A stretch of DNA of 25,304 nt, taken from NCBI GenBank assembly GCA_910586545.1, contig CAJUIQ010000024.1, positions 1 through 25,304 of the forward strand, read 5' to 3'. The translations under genes were made by a program, and so were the position numbers. The stretch is from an uncultured Eubacteriales bacterium (GTDB taxonomy: Bacteria > Bacillota > Clostridia > Oscillospirales > CAG-272). Position 1 is the stretch's first letter. Each line of letters begins with the position of its first letter. Shown here in pieces: positions 5,884 through 13,830 of the stretch. The notes under the pieces were generated by a model. The model was not told the origin of the DNA and searched no databases. It saw nothing but the letters and a program-made list of their open reading frames with translations.

Positions 5884-7920
5884 ATGCATTGGTCAGAAAA
5901 AATTGCACAGGAAATTGTAAAGAGAAATCCGGACAAGCCAGAATATGTCTGTGCTGCCGGGATCAGTCCCTCCGGTTCTATTCATATTGGAAACTTCAGG
6001 GATGTGGCTACCAGTTATTTTGTGGTGCGCGCGCTGCGCAAGATGGGAAAGAAAGCAAGACTGCTTTTTTCATGGGACGAATTTGACCGGCTTCGAAAAA
6101 TTCCGGTGAATGTTGCCCAGGTAGACGGCGATATGGAAAAATATATCGGCTACCCTTATGTAGATGTTCCCAATCCCTTTGACGGCGCGGCGGAGTATCC
6201 CACTTTCGCTGCCCATTTTGAAAAGGAGTTTATGGACAGCATTCAGGAGTTTGGTATCGACATGGATTATCGGTATCAGGCGGAAATGTACCGCAGTGGT
6301 AAGTATGTAAAGTATATTTTGCACGCGCTGAAAAAGAGAGGCGAAATTTTTGATATTATCGACAGTCACCGTACGCAGGAGGCTGTCCCCGGCGAGCGCG
6401 AGGCGTATTATCCGGTAAGCATTTACTGCGCGGCGTGTCATAAAGATACCACAAAAATCCAAAGTTTGTCCGAAGACTGCACAGTAGCGGAGTACGCCTG
6501 CGCCTGCGGACACACAGGGACCTTTGACTTTACGAAAGATTTCAACTGTAAGCTTGCATGGAAAATCGACTGGCCAATGCGATGGATGTATGAAGGAGTG
6601 GACTTTGAGCCGGGCGGAAAGGACCACGCCAGCATCAACGGTAGTTATGATACAAGCAAGCACATATCCAAAGAGATTTTTGGATATGAAGCGCCTATTT
6701 TCCAGGGCTATGAATTTATCGGCATCAAAGGAACAACAGGAAAGATGTCCGGTTCATCCGGATTGAATCTTACGCCGGAGACACTGCTGCGCCTGTACCA
6801 GCCCCAAGTTATTTTGTGGCTGTATTCCAAAACCGATCCTATGAAGGCATTTGATTTCTGTTTTGATGATGGAATTCTGCGCCAGTATTTTGAGTTTGAC
6901 AAGATGCTGAGCGCATGTGCACAGGGTACGGCGGACGAGCGTACAAAAGAGATTATGTATAACACTACGGTAGAGGGGCGGGAGGTTATTCCTGTTCCTA
7001 TGGGGCACTTGGTGCAGTTGGGTTCCATTGTAAACTTCAATGTTCCTATGCTGGAGACGATTTTTCAAAAAATCGGCACGCCATACTGTTATGACCAGTT
7101 TAAAGACCGGCTGGACAAGGCTCGGTATTGGCTGGAACAGTGTGCGCCTGACCAGATGAATCGTCTGCGCAGGACCCGTAACTTTGCGGTTTATAATACG
7201 TTGTGTGCGGAAGAAAAGCGGGAAATTTCTCTTCTCCACACATATTTATCTGCCGACGGTTTTGATTTGGACGCGCTGAACAGTCAGCTATACGCAATTC
7301 CAAAGCAGGTGTTTGGAGAAGATTTGCCGGAGAAGGAACTGAAGGGCGTACAGCGTACATTCTTTTCAAATGTATACAAGCTGCTTTTGGACAAAGAGAA
7401 AGGGCCTAGGCTGTACCTGTTCTTATACGCGATTGACGCAGACAGCTATGTAAAGCTTTTAGACTTTTCCTATGAACAGACAGAGGAAGAATTAGAACTG
7501 GAAAAGCAAATGCAGGAAGAGGCGGCTGCAAAAGAAGAAAAGGCAGCCCCCAAGCGGGAATATGGTGATCCGGACCCGGTAGAACCCGTTAAGGAAGAAA
7601 TTACTATGGACGATTTTGCCCGCCTGGATATGCGTGTGTGCAAGATTGTGAAGGCGGCGGAGATCCGCAAATCTGCTAACTGTCTAAAGCTTACTTTGGA
7701 CGATGGTATGAAAGAGCGTGTGATCGTTTCCAGTATTAAGCATGATTACAGTGTAGACGAGCTGATCGGTCGGAAAATCATCGTCCTCGCCAATCTGAAG
7801 TCAGCGCGGTTCAGTGGGGTTACCAGCGAGGGCATGCTGCTGGCAGCTACGAATAATGCCTGCGGATGTCAGGTGATTTTTGTAGACGATATTGTTCCTG
7901 TGGGAACAGCCATCCGATAA
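5884..7920 (+). CDS. lysK: Class I lysyl-tRNA synthetase with fused C-terminal tRNA-binding (Trbp111/EMAP-II-like) domain
   Basis: A 678-residue aminoacyl-tRNA synthetase. Residues 1-530 match the class I LysRS that is standard in archaea and found in scattered bacteria in place of class II LysS. Visible are SPSGSIHIGN (HIGH-like motif, 34-37), paired cysteines CAAC (182-185) and CAC (206-208) of an insertion resembling a zinc knuckle, GGKDHAS, and KMSGSSG (287-293) for KMSKS. A charged Glu/Lys-rich linker (531-572) leads to residues 574-678, which match the OB-fold tRNA-binding domain of Trbp111, the MetRS C-terminus and EMAP-II: DFARLDMRVCKIV, the VSSI segment, and GVTSEGMLLAA. The usual class I LysRS is about 520 residues, so the extra domain is a fusion. 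GAGGT precedes the ATG. It is inside an operon and shows no T-box leader. Confidence 0.93.
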   Translation: MHWSEKIAQEIVKRNPDKPEYVCAAGISPSGSIHIGNFRDVATSYFVVRALRKMGKKARLLFSWDEFDRLRKIPVNVAQVDGDMEKYIGYPYVDVPNPFDGAAEYPTFAAHFEKEFMDSIQEFGIDMDYRYQAEMYRSGKYVKYILHALKKRGEIFDIIDSHRTQEAVPGEREAYYPVSIYCAACHKDTTKIQSLSEDCTVAEYACACGHTGTFDFTKDFNCKLAWKIDWPMRWMYEGVDFEPGGKDHASINGSYDTSKHISKEIFGYEAPIFQGYEFIGIKGTTGKMSGSSGLNLTPETLLRLYQPQVILWLYSKTDPMKAFDFCFDDGILRQYFEFDKMLSACAQGTADERTKEIMYNTTVEGREVIPVPMGHLVQLGSIVNFNVPMLETIFQKIGTPYCYDQFKDRLDKARYWLEQCAPDQMNRLRRTRNFAVYNTLCAEEKREISLLHTYLSADGFDLDALNSQLYAIPKQVFGEDLPEKELKGVQRTFFSNVYKLLLDKEKGPRLYLFLYAIDADSYVKLLDFSYEQTEEELELEKQMQEEAAAKEEKAAPKREYGDPDPVEPVKEEITMDDFARLDMRVCKIVKAAEIRKSANCLKLTLDDGMKERVIVSSIKHDYSVDELIGRKIIVLANLKSARFSGVTSEGMLLAATNNACGCQVIFVDDIVPVGTAIR

Positions 7921-7946
7921 AGCGGAAATCCGCAGAAAGGGCGTGT

Positions 7947-8768
7947 ATGACAAAGTCTGGAAAAAGAAGTGGCTATGATCGCTTCCTCAACATACTGTAT
8001 ATCGTTTGCGGCGGTTTTGCCTTTGCTGCATACTTCTTATATTTTATTAAGCTGCTTATGTGGACAGAAGGCCATCTTTCCTATGTTGCCGCTATTTTAG
8101 CGATGTTGGTTTCCGGTATTCCCCTGTTTTTTAAGCGGATTTGGGAGAAGGTGATTCCGCAGAAAGTATTTTTTGTGCTGAAAAACATCTTTGCCTGGGG
8201 CATGTGCTTTTATATGGTTACCTTTTCCATTCTGTGCGCCTATATTTTTGGAACCAACAGTATGCAGACACATCCGGAGGATCTGGACAAAGAGACAGTC
8301 TTTGTGGTATACGGTGCCGGGCTTCGGGGAGAACGTCCCGGCAGCGTATTGCGCAAACGTCTGAATAAGACGGTGGAGTATATGGAGGCTGTGCCCGGTT
8401 CTGTGTGTATTGTTACCGGTGGGCAGGGACCGGATGAGGTGATGCCCGAAGCCGATGCGATGAAAAACTATCTGGTGGAAGAAATGGGAATTGATGCGGA
8501 GCGCATTTATACCGATCCCAAATCCAACAATACGGTAGAAAATATAAAAAATGCACTGGAAATTATGGAAGAAGAGGGGATAACCGATTACACCATTGTA
8601 TCGGTGTCTAACGCCTTTCATATACCGCGTATAAAATTGATTTGTTCCCGGCTGGACTGTGACAGTGAATTTATTCTGGCGAAGGACCCCAATCCGTACG
8701 CAATGTTTGCAGCGCTTGTGCGGGAATATATGTCCTATGGTAAGCTGTTTTTGCTGGGCGCGGAATAA
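7947..8768 (+). CDS. YdcF/SanA-like DUF218 membrane protein
   Basis: A 273-residue protein with three predicted membrane segments in the first 115 residues (LNILYIVCGGFAFAAYFLYF, YVAAILAMLVSGIPLFF and a third ending in CAYIF), followed by a soluble Rossmann-like DUF218 domain. The latter shows VFVVYGAGLRGERPG, the GGQGPDEVMPEADAM loop, YTDPKSNNTVENIKNA, and SNAFHIPRIK. These are typical of the YdcF/SanA/ElyC family, which is tied to cell-envelope integrity in Gram-negatives but is biochemically poorly defined. The ATG at 7947 has AGAAAGG just before it; an upstream in-frame start at 7866 would overlap the lysyl-tRNA synthetase. The neighbours on either side are 25-26 bases away, so it is part of the radA operon. 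Confidence 0.85.
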   Translation: MTKSGKRSGYDRFLNILYIVCGGFAFAAYFLYFIKLLMWTEGHLSYVAAILAMLVSGIPLFFKRIWEKVIPQKVFFVLKNIFAWGMCFYMVTFSILCAYIFGTNSMQTHPEDLDKETVFVVYGAGLRGERPGSVLRKRLNKTVEYMEAVPGSVCIVTGGQGPDEVMPEADAMKNYLVEEMGIDAERIYTDPKSNNTVENIKNALEIMEEEGITDYTIVSVSNAFHIPRIKLICSRLDCDSEFILAKDPNPYAMFAALVREYMSYGKLFLLGAE

Positions 8769-8793
8769 CGATGTTAAAAGCGTGGAGATAAGG

Positions 8794-9462
8794 ATGAAAA
8801 ACATTTGCTATATTATAGGCGCTTCCGTTACGGAAGGGATGTACATAGATCGCAGAGAGGGAGATTTTGTCATTGCGGCGGACGCAGGCTTTTCCGCATT
8901 GGAAAAGATAGGCGTTACCGCTGATCTTGCGGTGGGCGATTTTGATTCTCTTGGTCATGTGCCGAGATTGGAAAAAACAGTCTGTCATCCTGCGGATAAG
9001 GACGATACAGATACGGCGCTGGCTCTTGCGGAAGGAATGAAGCTGGGATTTCGGAATTTTGTAATATATGGAGGATTTGGCGGTCGACTGGATCATACAA
9101 TAGCCAATTTGCAGAATTGCGCCGGCGCAGCGGATCACGGCGCGGTATGTTGGTTGTGGGGAGAGGGGAACGCAGCATGCACATTTAGTGATGGAGCGCT
9201 GCGATTTGAAGCTGGCAAAACAGGATTAGTATCTGTATTTGCTGCGGACAGAGCATGTGGCGTAACACTGCAGGGTTTGAAGTTTCCTCTGGATAACGCT
9301 TGCCTTACCAGTACGGTCCCGCTTGGAGTGAGCAACGAATTTACCGGGAGAGAAAGTATCATTCGAGTTGAGGACGGCACACTGATCGTTATGTGGAATG
9401 AAGATGCAAAATCTTTTTTAAATAGAATTCGTGAAATTTGTAATGAGGATATATCTGTATGA
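8794..9462 (+). CDS. thiN: Thiamine pyrophosphokinase
   Basis: A 222-residue enzyme that transfers pyrophosphate from ATP to thiamine, giving the cofactor thiamine diphosphate. The family motifs are clear: AADAGFSALEKIGV then LAVGDFDSLG, the catalytic acidic cluster KDDTDTALALAEG, and GGFGGRLDHTIANL. The C-terminal beta-sandwich domain (about 125-215) carries the thiamine-binding serine-rich segment (LGVSNEFTG), where NEF is typical. The start is the ATG at 8794, preceded by GGAG; longer in-frame starts overlap the DUF218 gene. Its stop overlaps the next ATG by the ATGA arrangement, so it is translationally coupled to the HAD hydrolase. In Gram-positives thiN commonly sits near rpe and rsgA; that context is absent here. 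Confidence 0.93.
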   Translation: MKNICYIIGASVTEGMYIDRREGDFVIAADAGFSALEKIGVTADLAVGDFDSLGHVPRLEKTVCHPADKDDTDTALALAEGMKLGFRNFVIYGGFGGRLDHTIANLQNCAGAADHGAVCWLWGEGNAACTFSDGALRFEAGKTGLVSVFAADRACGVTLQGLKFPLDNACLTSTVPLGVSNEFTGRESIIRVEDGTLIVMWNEDAKSFLNRIREICNEDISV

Positions 9463-10112
9463 TACAAGGCGCGATTTTTGACTGTGATGGCACATTGTTT
9501 GACTCTATGTACCTGTATCGAAGCTTCGTTACCCGATATCTTACCGGAAGAGGCCTGACACCGGAAAATGGGATTGAAGATAGCGTTCGGTATATGAGCA
9601 TGCTGGAGGCAGTGGAGTATATCCGTGGTATATATGGACTGCCGGAATCGGCAGAGGAAATCATTGCAGACTGCAATCGGATGCTGGAGCATGCATATTT
9701 TCATGAAATTTTACTGCGGCCTGGAGTAGCGGTGCTGCTGGAGAACTTGCATGAGCGTAGAGTACCTATGTGCATTGCAACTGCTACAGACCGCTATTTG
9801 GTAGAGGGCGCACTGCGGCGAGTGGGAATCGATCATTATTTTTCTGCGATTACTACCTGTACAGAGGCAGGTGCAGGTAAGGAACAGCCCGATGTATTTC
9901 TGCAGGCGTTGGAGATTCTTGGAACTCCTCTTACTGCCACTTGGGTGTTTGAAGACGCCCGGCACGCGGTGGCTACTGCTAAAAAATGTGGGTTTCCTGT
10001 CTGTGCAGTTTGGGATTTGGATGAGGAAGACCATGTTGCCCAAATAGAAAGACAGAGCGATATTTATTTAAAAAGCTTTGCGGACCTTTCAGTAGAGCAA
10101 CTTTTTGCATAA
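9459..10112 (+). CDS. HAD-family hydrolase (phosphatase/phosphoglycolate-phosphatase-like)
   Basis: A 217-residue haloacid-dehalogenase superfamily enzyme. Motif I is FDCDGTLFDS with nucleophile Asp8 and acid/base Asp10; a helical C1 cap follows (about 15-85); motif II is the Thr in ATATDR (about 108); motif III Lys lies in GKEQPDVF; and motif IV is VFEDARHAV. This fits subfamily IA phosphatases such as Gph, YjjG and beta-phosphoglucomutase. It overlaps thiN by 4 bases and lies 14 bases before cellobiose phosphorylase. Because cellobiose phosphorylase yields alpha-glucose-1-phosphate, a beta-phosphoglucomutase role is not implied by the neighbour. Possible substrates include thiamine phosphates, sugar phosphates or phosphoglycolate; none can be chosen from sequence. 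Confidence 0.88.
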   Translation: MIQGAIFDCDGTLFDSMYLYRSFVTRYLTGRGLTPENGIEDSVRYMSMLEAVEYIRGIYGLPESAEEIIADCNRMLEHAYFHEILLRPGVAVLLENLHERRVPMCIATATDRYLVEGALRRVGIDHYFSAITTCTEAGAGKEQPDVFLQALEILGTPLTATWVFEDARHAVATAKKCGFPVCAVWDLDEEDHVAQIERQSDIYLKSFADLSVEQLFA

Positions 10113-10126
10113 AGGATGGAAAAAAT

Positions 10127-12562
10127 ATGAAATACGGTTATTTTCACGACGCGGACCGGGAGTATGTGATCACACGGCCGGATACTCCCTATCCATGGAT
10201 CAACTATCTGGGAAGCGAGGACTTCTTTTCTCTGATGTCCAACACCTCGGGTGGATATTGCTTTTACCGGGATGCACGTCTGCTGCGTCTGACTCGGTAT
10301 CGGTATAATAATGTGCCTACAGACGCCGGCGGGCGGTATTTTTACATCAATGACGATGGATTTGTATGGACGCCAGGGTGGATGCCTGTAAAAGCGGCAT
10401 ATGATACGTACGAATGCCGCCATGGCATGGGATATACGACCATCAACTCCAGTGCAAGAGGACTTTCTGTATCGCAGACCTCTTTTGTACCTTTGGGGGA
10501 TACCTGCGAGGTACATCGGTTGAAAATCCGCAACGACAGCGACGTGAAAAAGGACATTCGGCTGTTTTCTTTTGTGGAGTTTTGCCTGTGGAATGCATGG
10601 GATGATCAGACAAATTTCCAGCGTAATTTTTCCATTGGAGAAGTAGAGGTAGTAGACAGCGCCATTTATCATAAAACGGAATATAGAGAACGAAGAAACC
10701 ACTATGCGGTGTTTTCTGTCAACGCCCCTATCGACGGATATGACACAGACAGAGAGACATTCCTGGGCCTGTATAATGGATTTGACCATCCCAATGTGGT
10801 TTTTGCAGGCGAGGCGCAGAATTCGGTTGCTTCCGGATGGGCACCAATAGGCTCTCATATGCTCCGATTGTCTTTGGAACCGGGAGAGGAACGGTCACTG
10901 ATCTTTGTTTTGGGTTATTGTGAAAATTCGGAAGAAGAAAAGTGGGAAGCTCCTGGCGTAATCAATAAGGCGCCGGCCAAACGTCTTATGGAAGCATATC
11001 GGACAGATGCTCAGATAGACGGTGCGCTGGCGGCGCTGGCGGCTTATTGGGACAGTCTTTTATCGAAATATCAGGTCGAATCTAAGGATGAAAAGTTGAA
11101 CCGAATGGTCAACATCTGGAACCAGTACCAGTGTATGGTGACTTTCAACATGTCCCGGTCTGCTTCGTATTTTGAATCAGGTATCGGACGGGGTATGGGA
11201 TTCAGAGATTCCACACAGGATTTACTTGGCTTTGTGCATTTGATTCCTCAGCGGGCGAGAGAGCGCATTTTGGATATTGCCGCCACTCAAATGGAGGACG
11301 GCAGCGCATATCACCAGTATCAGCCCCTAACCAAAAAGGGCAATGCGGATATTGGATCAGGATTTAATGACGACCCTCTATGGCTGATATTTGGTGTGGC
11401 TGCATATATTAAGGAAACCGGCGACTGGAGCATTTTGGATGAAATGGTTCCTTTTGATAATGATGATTCAAAAGCTGCGCCTATGATGGTACATTTGAAG
11501 CGGTCTTTCGATCATGTTACGGACAACCTGGGACCGCATGGTCTTCCTTTGATCGGCAGGGCGGACTGGAACGACTGCTTAAACTTAAACTGCTTTTCTA
11601 AAACGCCGGGCGAATCTTTTCAAACAGCGGCGAACTTTGAGTCCGGCATTGCGGAATCGGTGTTTATTGCCGGTATGTTTGTAGCAGTAGGACCGGATTA
11701 TGCGGCGTTGTGCCGCAAAAAGGGGTTGGATACAGAAGCGCAGCGGGCCGAGCAGGCGGTAACAGCTATGTACAATGCTGTTATGGAATACGGTTGGGAT
11801 GGTCGGTGGTTTTTGCGTGCTTACGACGCTTTCGGTAAGAAAATCGGGAGCAGCGAATGCACGGAAGGACAGATATTTATTGAGCCGCAGGGCTTTTGTA
11901 TTATGGCTGGCATCGGTGTAAAAGAAGGTCGTGCGGTGCAGGCGTTGGATGCGGTTATCGAGCGGCTGGATACGAAATATGGTATTGTTTTAAACAATCC
12001 TCCGTATTCGGAGTATCATTTGGAACTTGGTGAGATTTCTTCTTATCCACCTGGATATAAGGAAAATGCGGGCATTTTCTGCCATAACAACCCATGGATC
12101 TCTATCGCGGAAACCGTTGTGGGACGTGGAAATCGGGCATTTGAAGTGTACCGTAAGATTTGCCCTGCTTATCTGGAAGATATCAGCGAAATTCATCGTA
12201 CAGAGCCGTATGTGTATTCTCAAATGATCGCCGGAAAAGACGCTGTGCGACATGGGGAAGCGAAAAATTCCTGGTTAACCGGTACGGCTGCATGGACGTT
12301 TTACAACGTATCCCGCTATATATTGGGTGTGATGCCGGAATATGATGGACTGCGGGTAAATCCCTGTATTCCGGATACGATGGACGCTTTTACTGTCACG
12401 CGTAAGTTCCGGGGCGATACGTATGAAATTCGGGTAGACAATAGCGCCGGCGTGTGCAAAGGTGTGCGGCGGATTACTGTGGATGGGGTGCAAATCACTG
12501 GAGATGTGATTGTTCCTGTCGGAGATGGTAAAACGCATATTGTAGAAGTCTGCATGGGATAA
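10127..12562 (+). CDS. cbpA: Cellobiose phosphorylase (GH94)
   Basis: An 811-residue GH94 enzyme, the same length as I recall for the Clostridium thermocellum cellobiose phosphorylase, with long stretches of the same motifs: EYVITRPDTPYPWINYLG at the N-terminus, GGYCFYRDARL, NFQRNFSIGEVEV, MSRSASYFESGIGRGMGFRD, and IGRADWNDCLNLN with the general-acid Asp at about 483. The reaction is cellobiose plus phosphate to alpha-D-glucose-1-phosphate plus glucose, saving ATP when cellulose breakdown products are used inside the cell. No signal peptide is present, as expected. AAGGATGG precedes the ATG. It is last in the radA operon, an unusual setting since no cellobiose transporter is nearby. Cellodextrin or laminaribiose phosphorylases are the alternatives, but length and motifs favour cellobiose. 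Confidence 0.95.
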   Translation: MKYGYFHDADREYVITRPDTPYPWINYLGSEDFFSLMSNTSGGYCFYRDARLLRLTRYRYNNVPTDAGGRYFYINDDGFVWTPGWMPVKAAYDTYECRHGMGYTTINSSARGLSVSQTSFVPLGDTCEVHRLKIRNDSDVKKDIRLFSFVEFCLWNAWDDQTNFQRNFSIGEVEVVDSAIYHKTEYRERRNHYAVFSVNAPIDGYDTDRETFLGLYNGFDHPNVVFAGEAQNSVASGWAPIGSHMLRLSLEPGEERSLIFVLGYCENSEEEKWEAPGVINKAPAKRLMEAYRTDAQIDGALAALAAYWDSLLSKYQVESKDEKLNRMVNIWNQYQCMVTFNMSRSASYFESGIGRGMGFRDSTQDLLGFVHLIPQRARERILDIAATQMEDGSAYHQYQPLTKKGNADIGSGFNDDPLWLIFGVAAYIKETGDWSILDEMVPFDNDDSKAAPMMVHLKRSFDHVTDNLGPHGLPLIGRADWNDCLNLNCFSKTPGESFQTAANFESGIAESVFIAGMFVAVGPDYAALCRKKGLDTEAQRAEQAVTAMYNAVMEYGWDGRWFLRAYDAFGKKIGSSECTEGQIFIEPQGFCIMAGIGVKEGRAVQALDAVIERLDTKYGIVLNNPPYSEYHLELGEISSYPPGYKENAGIFCHNNPWISIAETVVGRGNRAFEVYRKICPAYLEDISEIHRTEPYVYSQMIAGKDAVRHGEAKNSWLTGTAAWTFYNVSRYILGVMPEYDGLRVNPCIPDTMDAFTVTRKFRGDTYEIRVDNSAGVCKGVRRITVDGVQITGDVIVPVGDGKTHIVEVCMG

Positions 12563-12570
12563 GATACAGA

Positions 12571-12596
12571 AAGGGAGGGGAATGATCCCCTCCCTT
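12571..12596. terminator. Bidirectional terminator between convergent cbpA and gpsA
   Basis: AAGGGAGGGG (12571-12580) pairs perfectly with CCCCTCCCTT (12587-12596) around a 6-base loop. The tail is AT-rich (ATAATTTATTT) on the plus strand. It ends the 8-kb operon and serves the opposing gpsA gene. Confidence 0.85.
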
Positions 12597-12605
12597 ATAA
12601 TTTAT

Positions 12606-13616
12606 TTAGGTATCCAATTCCGATTTCATTTCCCGCAGCATAAGCTCATGCATGGTATCTTTGGGGTTCCGCCCATTTTTTACAACATCATATACGGCCG
12701 ATACAATAGGCATATCTACCTGTTTGCTGCGGGACAGCTCCATAGCGGCTTCCAGCGCGTGATAACCTTCCACAACCATTCCAATTTTTTTTGATGCTTC
12801 CTCATAGGACATACCCTGGCCGATCATTTCTCCACATCGATAATTTCGGCTGTGGACGGAGGTACAGGTGACGATCAAGTCTCCGATACCGGCAAGCCCA
12901 CTAAAGGTGCGCCGCTTACATCCCATGGAAAGTCCCATTCTGGTCATTTCTGCTATTCCCCTGGTGATGAGCATGGCATTTGTATTATCGCCCATTCCCA
13001 TACCCCGGATCATTCCGGCTGCCAGAGCAATAATATTTTTCAAGGCACCGCACAGTTCTACTCCAAGAACGTCCGTGTTGGTGTATACCCGCATACAGGA
13101 ATTCATAAAAATTTCCGCAGCTGCTTTGGCGGTATCTTCCTTTTCACAGGCGGAAACGATGGAGGTTGGTACGTTACGGGCGACTTCTTCTGCGTGGGTA
13201 GGCCCGGAAAGAGCTACGAGACGGCCATCAGCAGGTTTGCCTGCCGTGGCCAGCGCTTCTTCGATTACCTGTGTCATGGTACGCTGTGTACCCGGTTCCA
13301 GCCCTTTGGCTACATTGATCAAAATTGCCTCGCTAGGAAGATAGGATGCCACCGCCGATGCTGTTTTTCGAATATAGGCAGAGGCCACAGCAAACACCAC
13401 ATACTGTGCACCGGATACGGCGACCTCTATATCTGTAGTAAATTGCAGCGTTTGGGGCAGGGACACGTCCGGCAAATTTGGGTGGGTATATGTCATAGAA
13501 AGCGTTTCAATTTCTTTAGGCAAGGCGGACCATACACATATATTGTGACCGTTTTCTGACAGGAGCTTTGCCAAGGCGATCCCCCAGGTGCCTGCGCCAA
13601 GAATGGCTATATTCAT
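12606..13616 (-). CDS. gpsA: NAD(P)-dependent glycerol-3-phosphate dehydrogenase
   Basis: A 336-residue cytosolic enzyme reducing dihydroxyacetone phosphate to sn-glycerol-3-phosphate, the entry point of phospholipid synthesis. The N-terminal Rossmann fold opens with MNIAILGAGTWGIALAKLL; VVFAVASAYIRK and NVAKGLEPGT follow; the C-terminal helical catalytic domain holds GALKNIIALAAGM with the active-site Lys, and GLAGIGDLIVTCTSVHSRN. The start at 13614-13616 has AAGGAG 7 bases upstream; the much longer in-frame extension to 14054 is out of keeping with the family and overlaps the divergent flavoprotein gene. It has its own promoter and is convergent with cbpA. In many Firmicutes gpsA follows plsY and der, which are not seen here. 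Confidence 0.96.
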   Translation of the reverse strand: MNIAILGAGTWGIALAKLLSENGHNICVWSALPKEIETLSMTYTHPNLPDVSLPQTLQFTTDIEVAVSGAQYVVFAVASAYIRKTASAVASYLPSEAILINVAKGLEPGTQRTMTQVIEEALATAGKPADGRLVALSGPTHAEEVARNVPTSIVSACEKEDTAKAAAEIFMNSCMRVYTNTDVLGVELCGALKNIIALAAGMIRGMGMGDNTNAMLITRGIAEMTRMGLSMGCKRRTFSGLAGIGDLIVTCTSVHSRNYRCGEMIGQGMSYEEASKKIGMVVEGYHALEAAMELSRSKQVDMPIVSAVYDVVKNGRNPKDTMHELMLREMKSELDT

Positions 13617-13662
13617 AACAAATTCTCCTTGTTTTTTGAAAATACAAGTATAGCTTTTATAT

Positions 13663-13691
13663 ATTATGCCACAAATCGGAATAAAAATCAA
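13663..13691 (-). promoter_or_regulatory. gpsA promoter
   Basis: On the minus strand TTGATT (13691-13686) and CATAAT (13668-13663) are separated by 17 bases; the expected start is near 13656, about 40 bases before the ATG. Confidence 0.55.
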
Positions 13692-13705
13692 GGCATTCTG
13701 CATGC

Positions 13706-13734
13706 TTGACACTGGAAGCCGTCCATGATAAAAT
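13706..13734 (+). promoter_or_regulatory. Promoter of the COG2509 flavoprotein gene
   Basis: TTGACA (13706-13711) and TAAAAT (13729-13734) with 17-base spacing are very close to consensus. The -35 is 15 bases from the gpsA -35 on the other strand, so the two promoters are back to back and one regulator could affect both. The expected start is near 13741. Confidence 0.65.
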
Positions 13735-13751
13735 ATAAAAGGATATATGTC

Positions 13752-13776
13752 GAAACCGGAAATCCCGGTTTCTTTT
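13752..13776 (+). promoter_or_regulatory. Leader hairpin with T-tail before the flavoprotein gene
   Basis: GAAACCGG (13752-13759) pairs with CCGGTTTC (13765-13772) around a 5-base loop, followed by TTTT. It lies about 11 bases after the expected transcription start and 55 before the ATG. It could be an attenuator or a 5' stabilising hairpin; no alternative antiterminator pairing was obvious. Confidence 0.4.
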
Positions 13777-13830
13777 GCTATGGTCTTATTTTTTAGAAAC
13801 GAAAAATACATAGAAAGGCGTGATATCTGT

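Noticed and set aside
5840..5884. T-box or lysine riboswitch before the lysyl-tRNA synthetase
   Set aside because: The gap after radA is 27 bases, far too short for either, and no such leader lies upstream of radA.
9459..10112. Beta-phosphoglucomutase acting with cellobiose phosphorylase
   Set aside because: Cellobiose phosphorylase makes alpha-glucose-1-phosphate, and motif I is DCDGTLFDS rather than the beta-PGM form; only a general HAD hydrolase call is supported.
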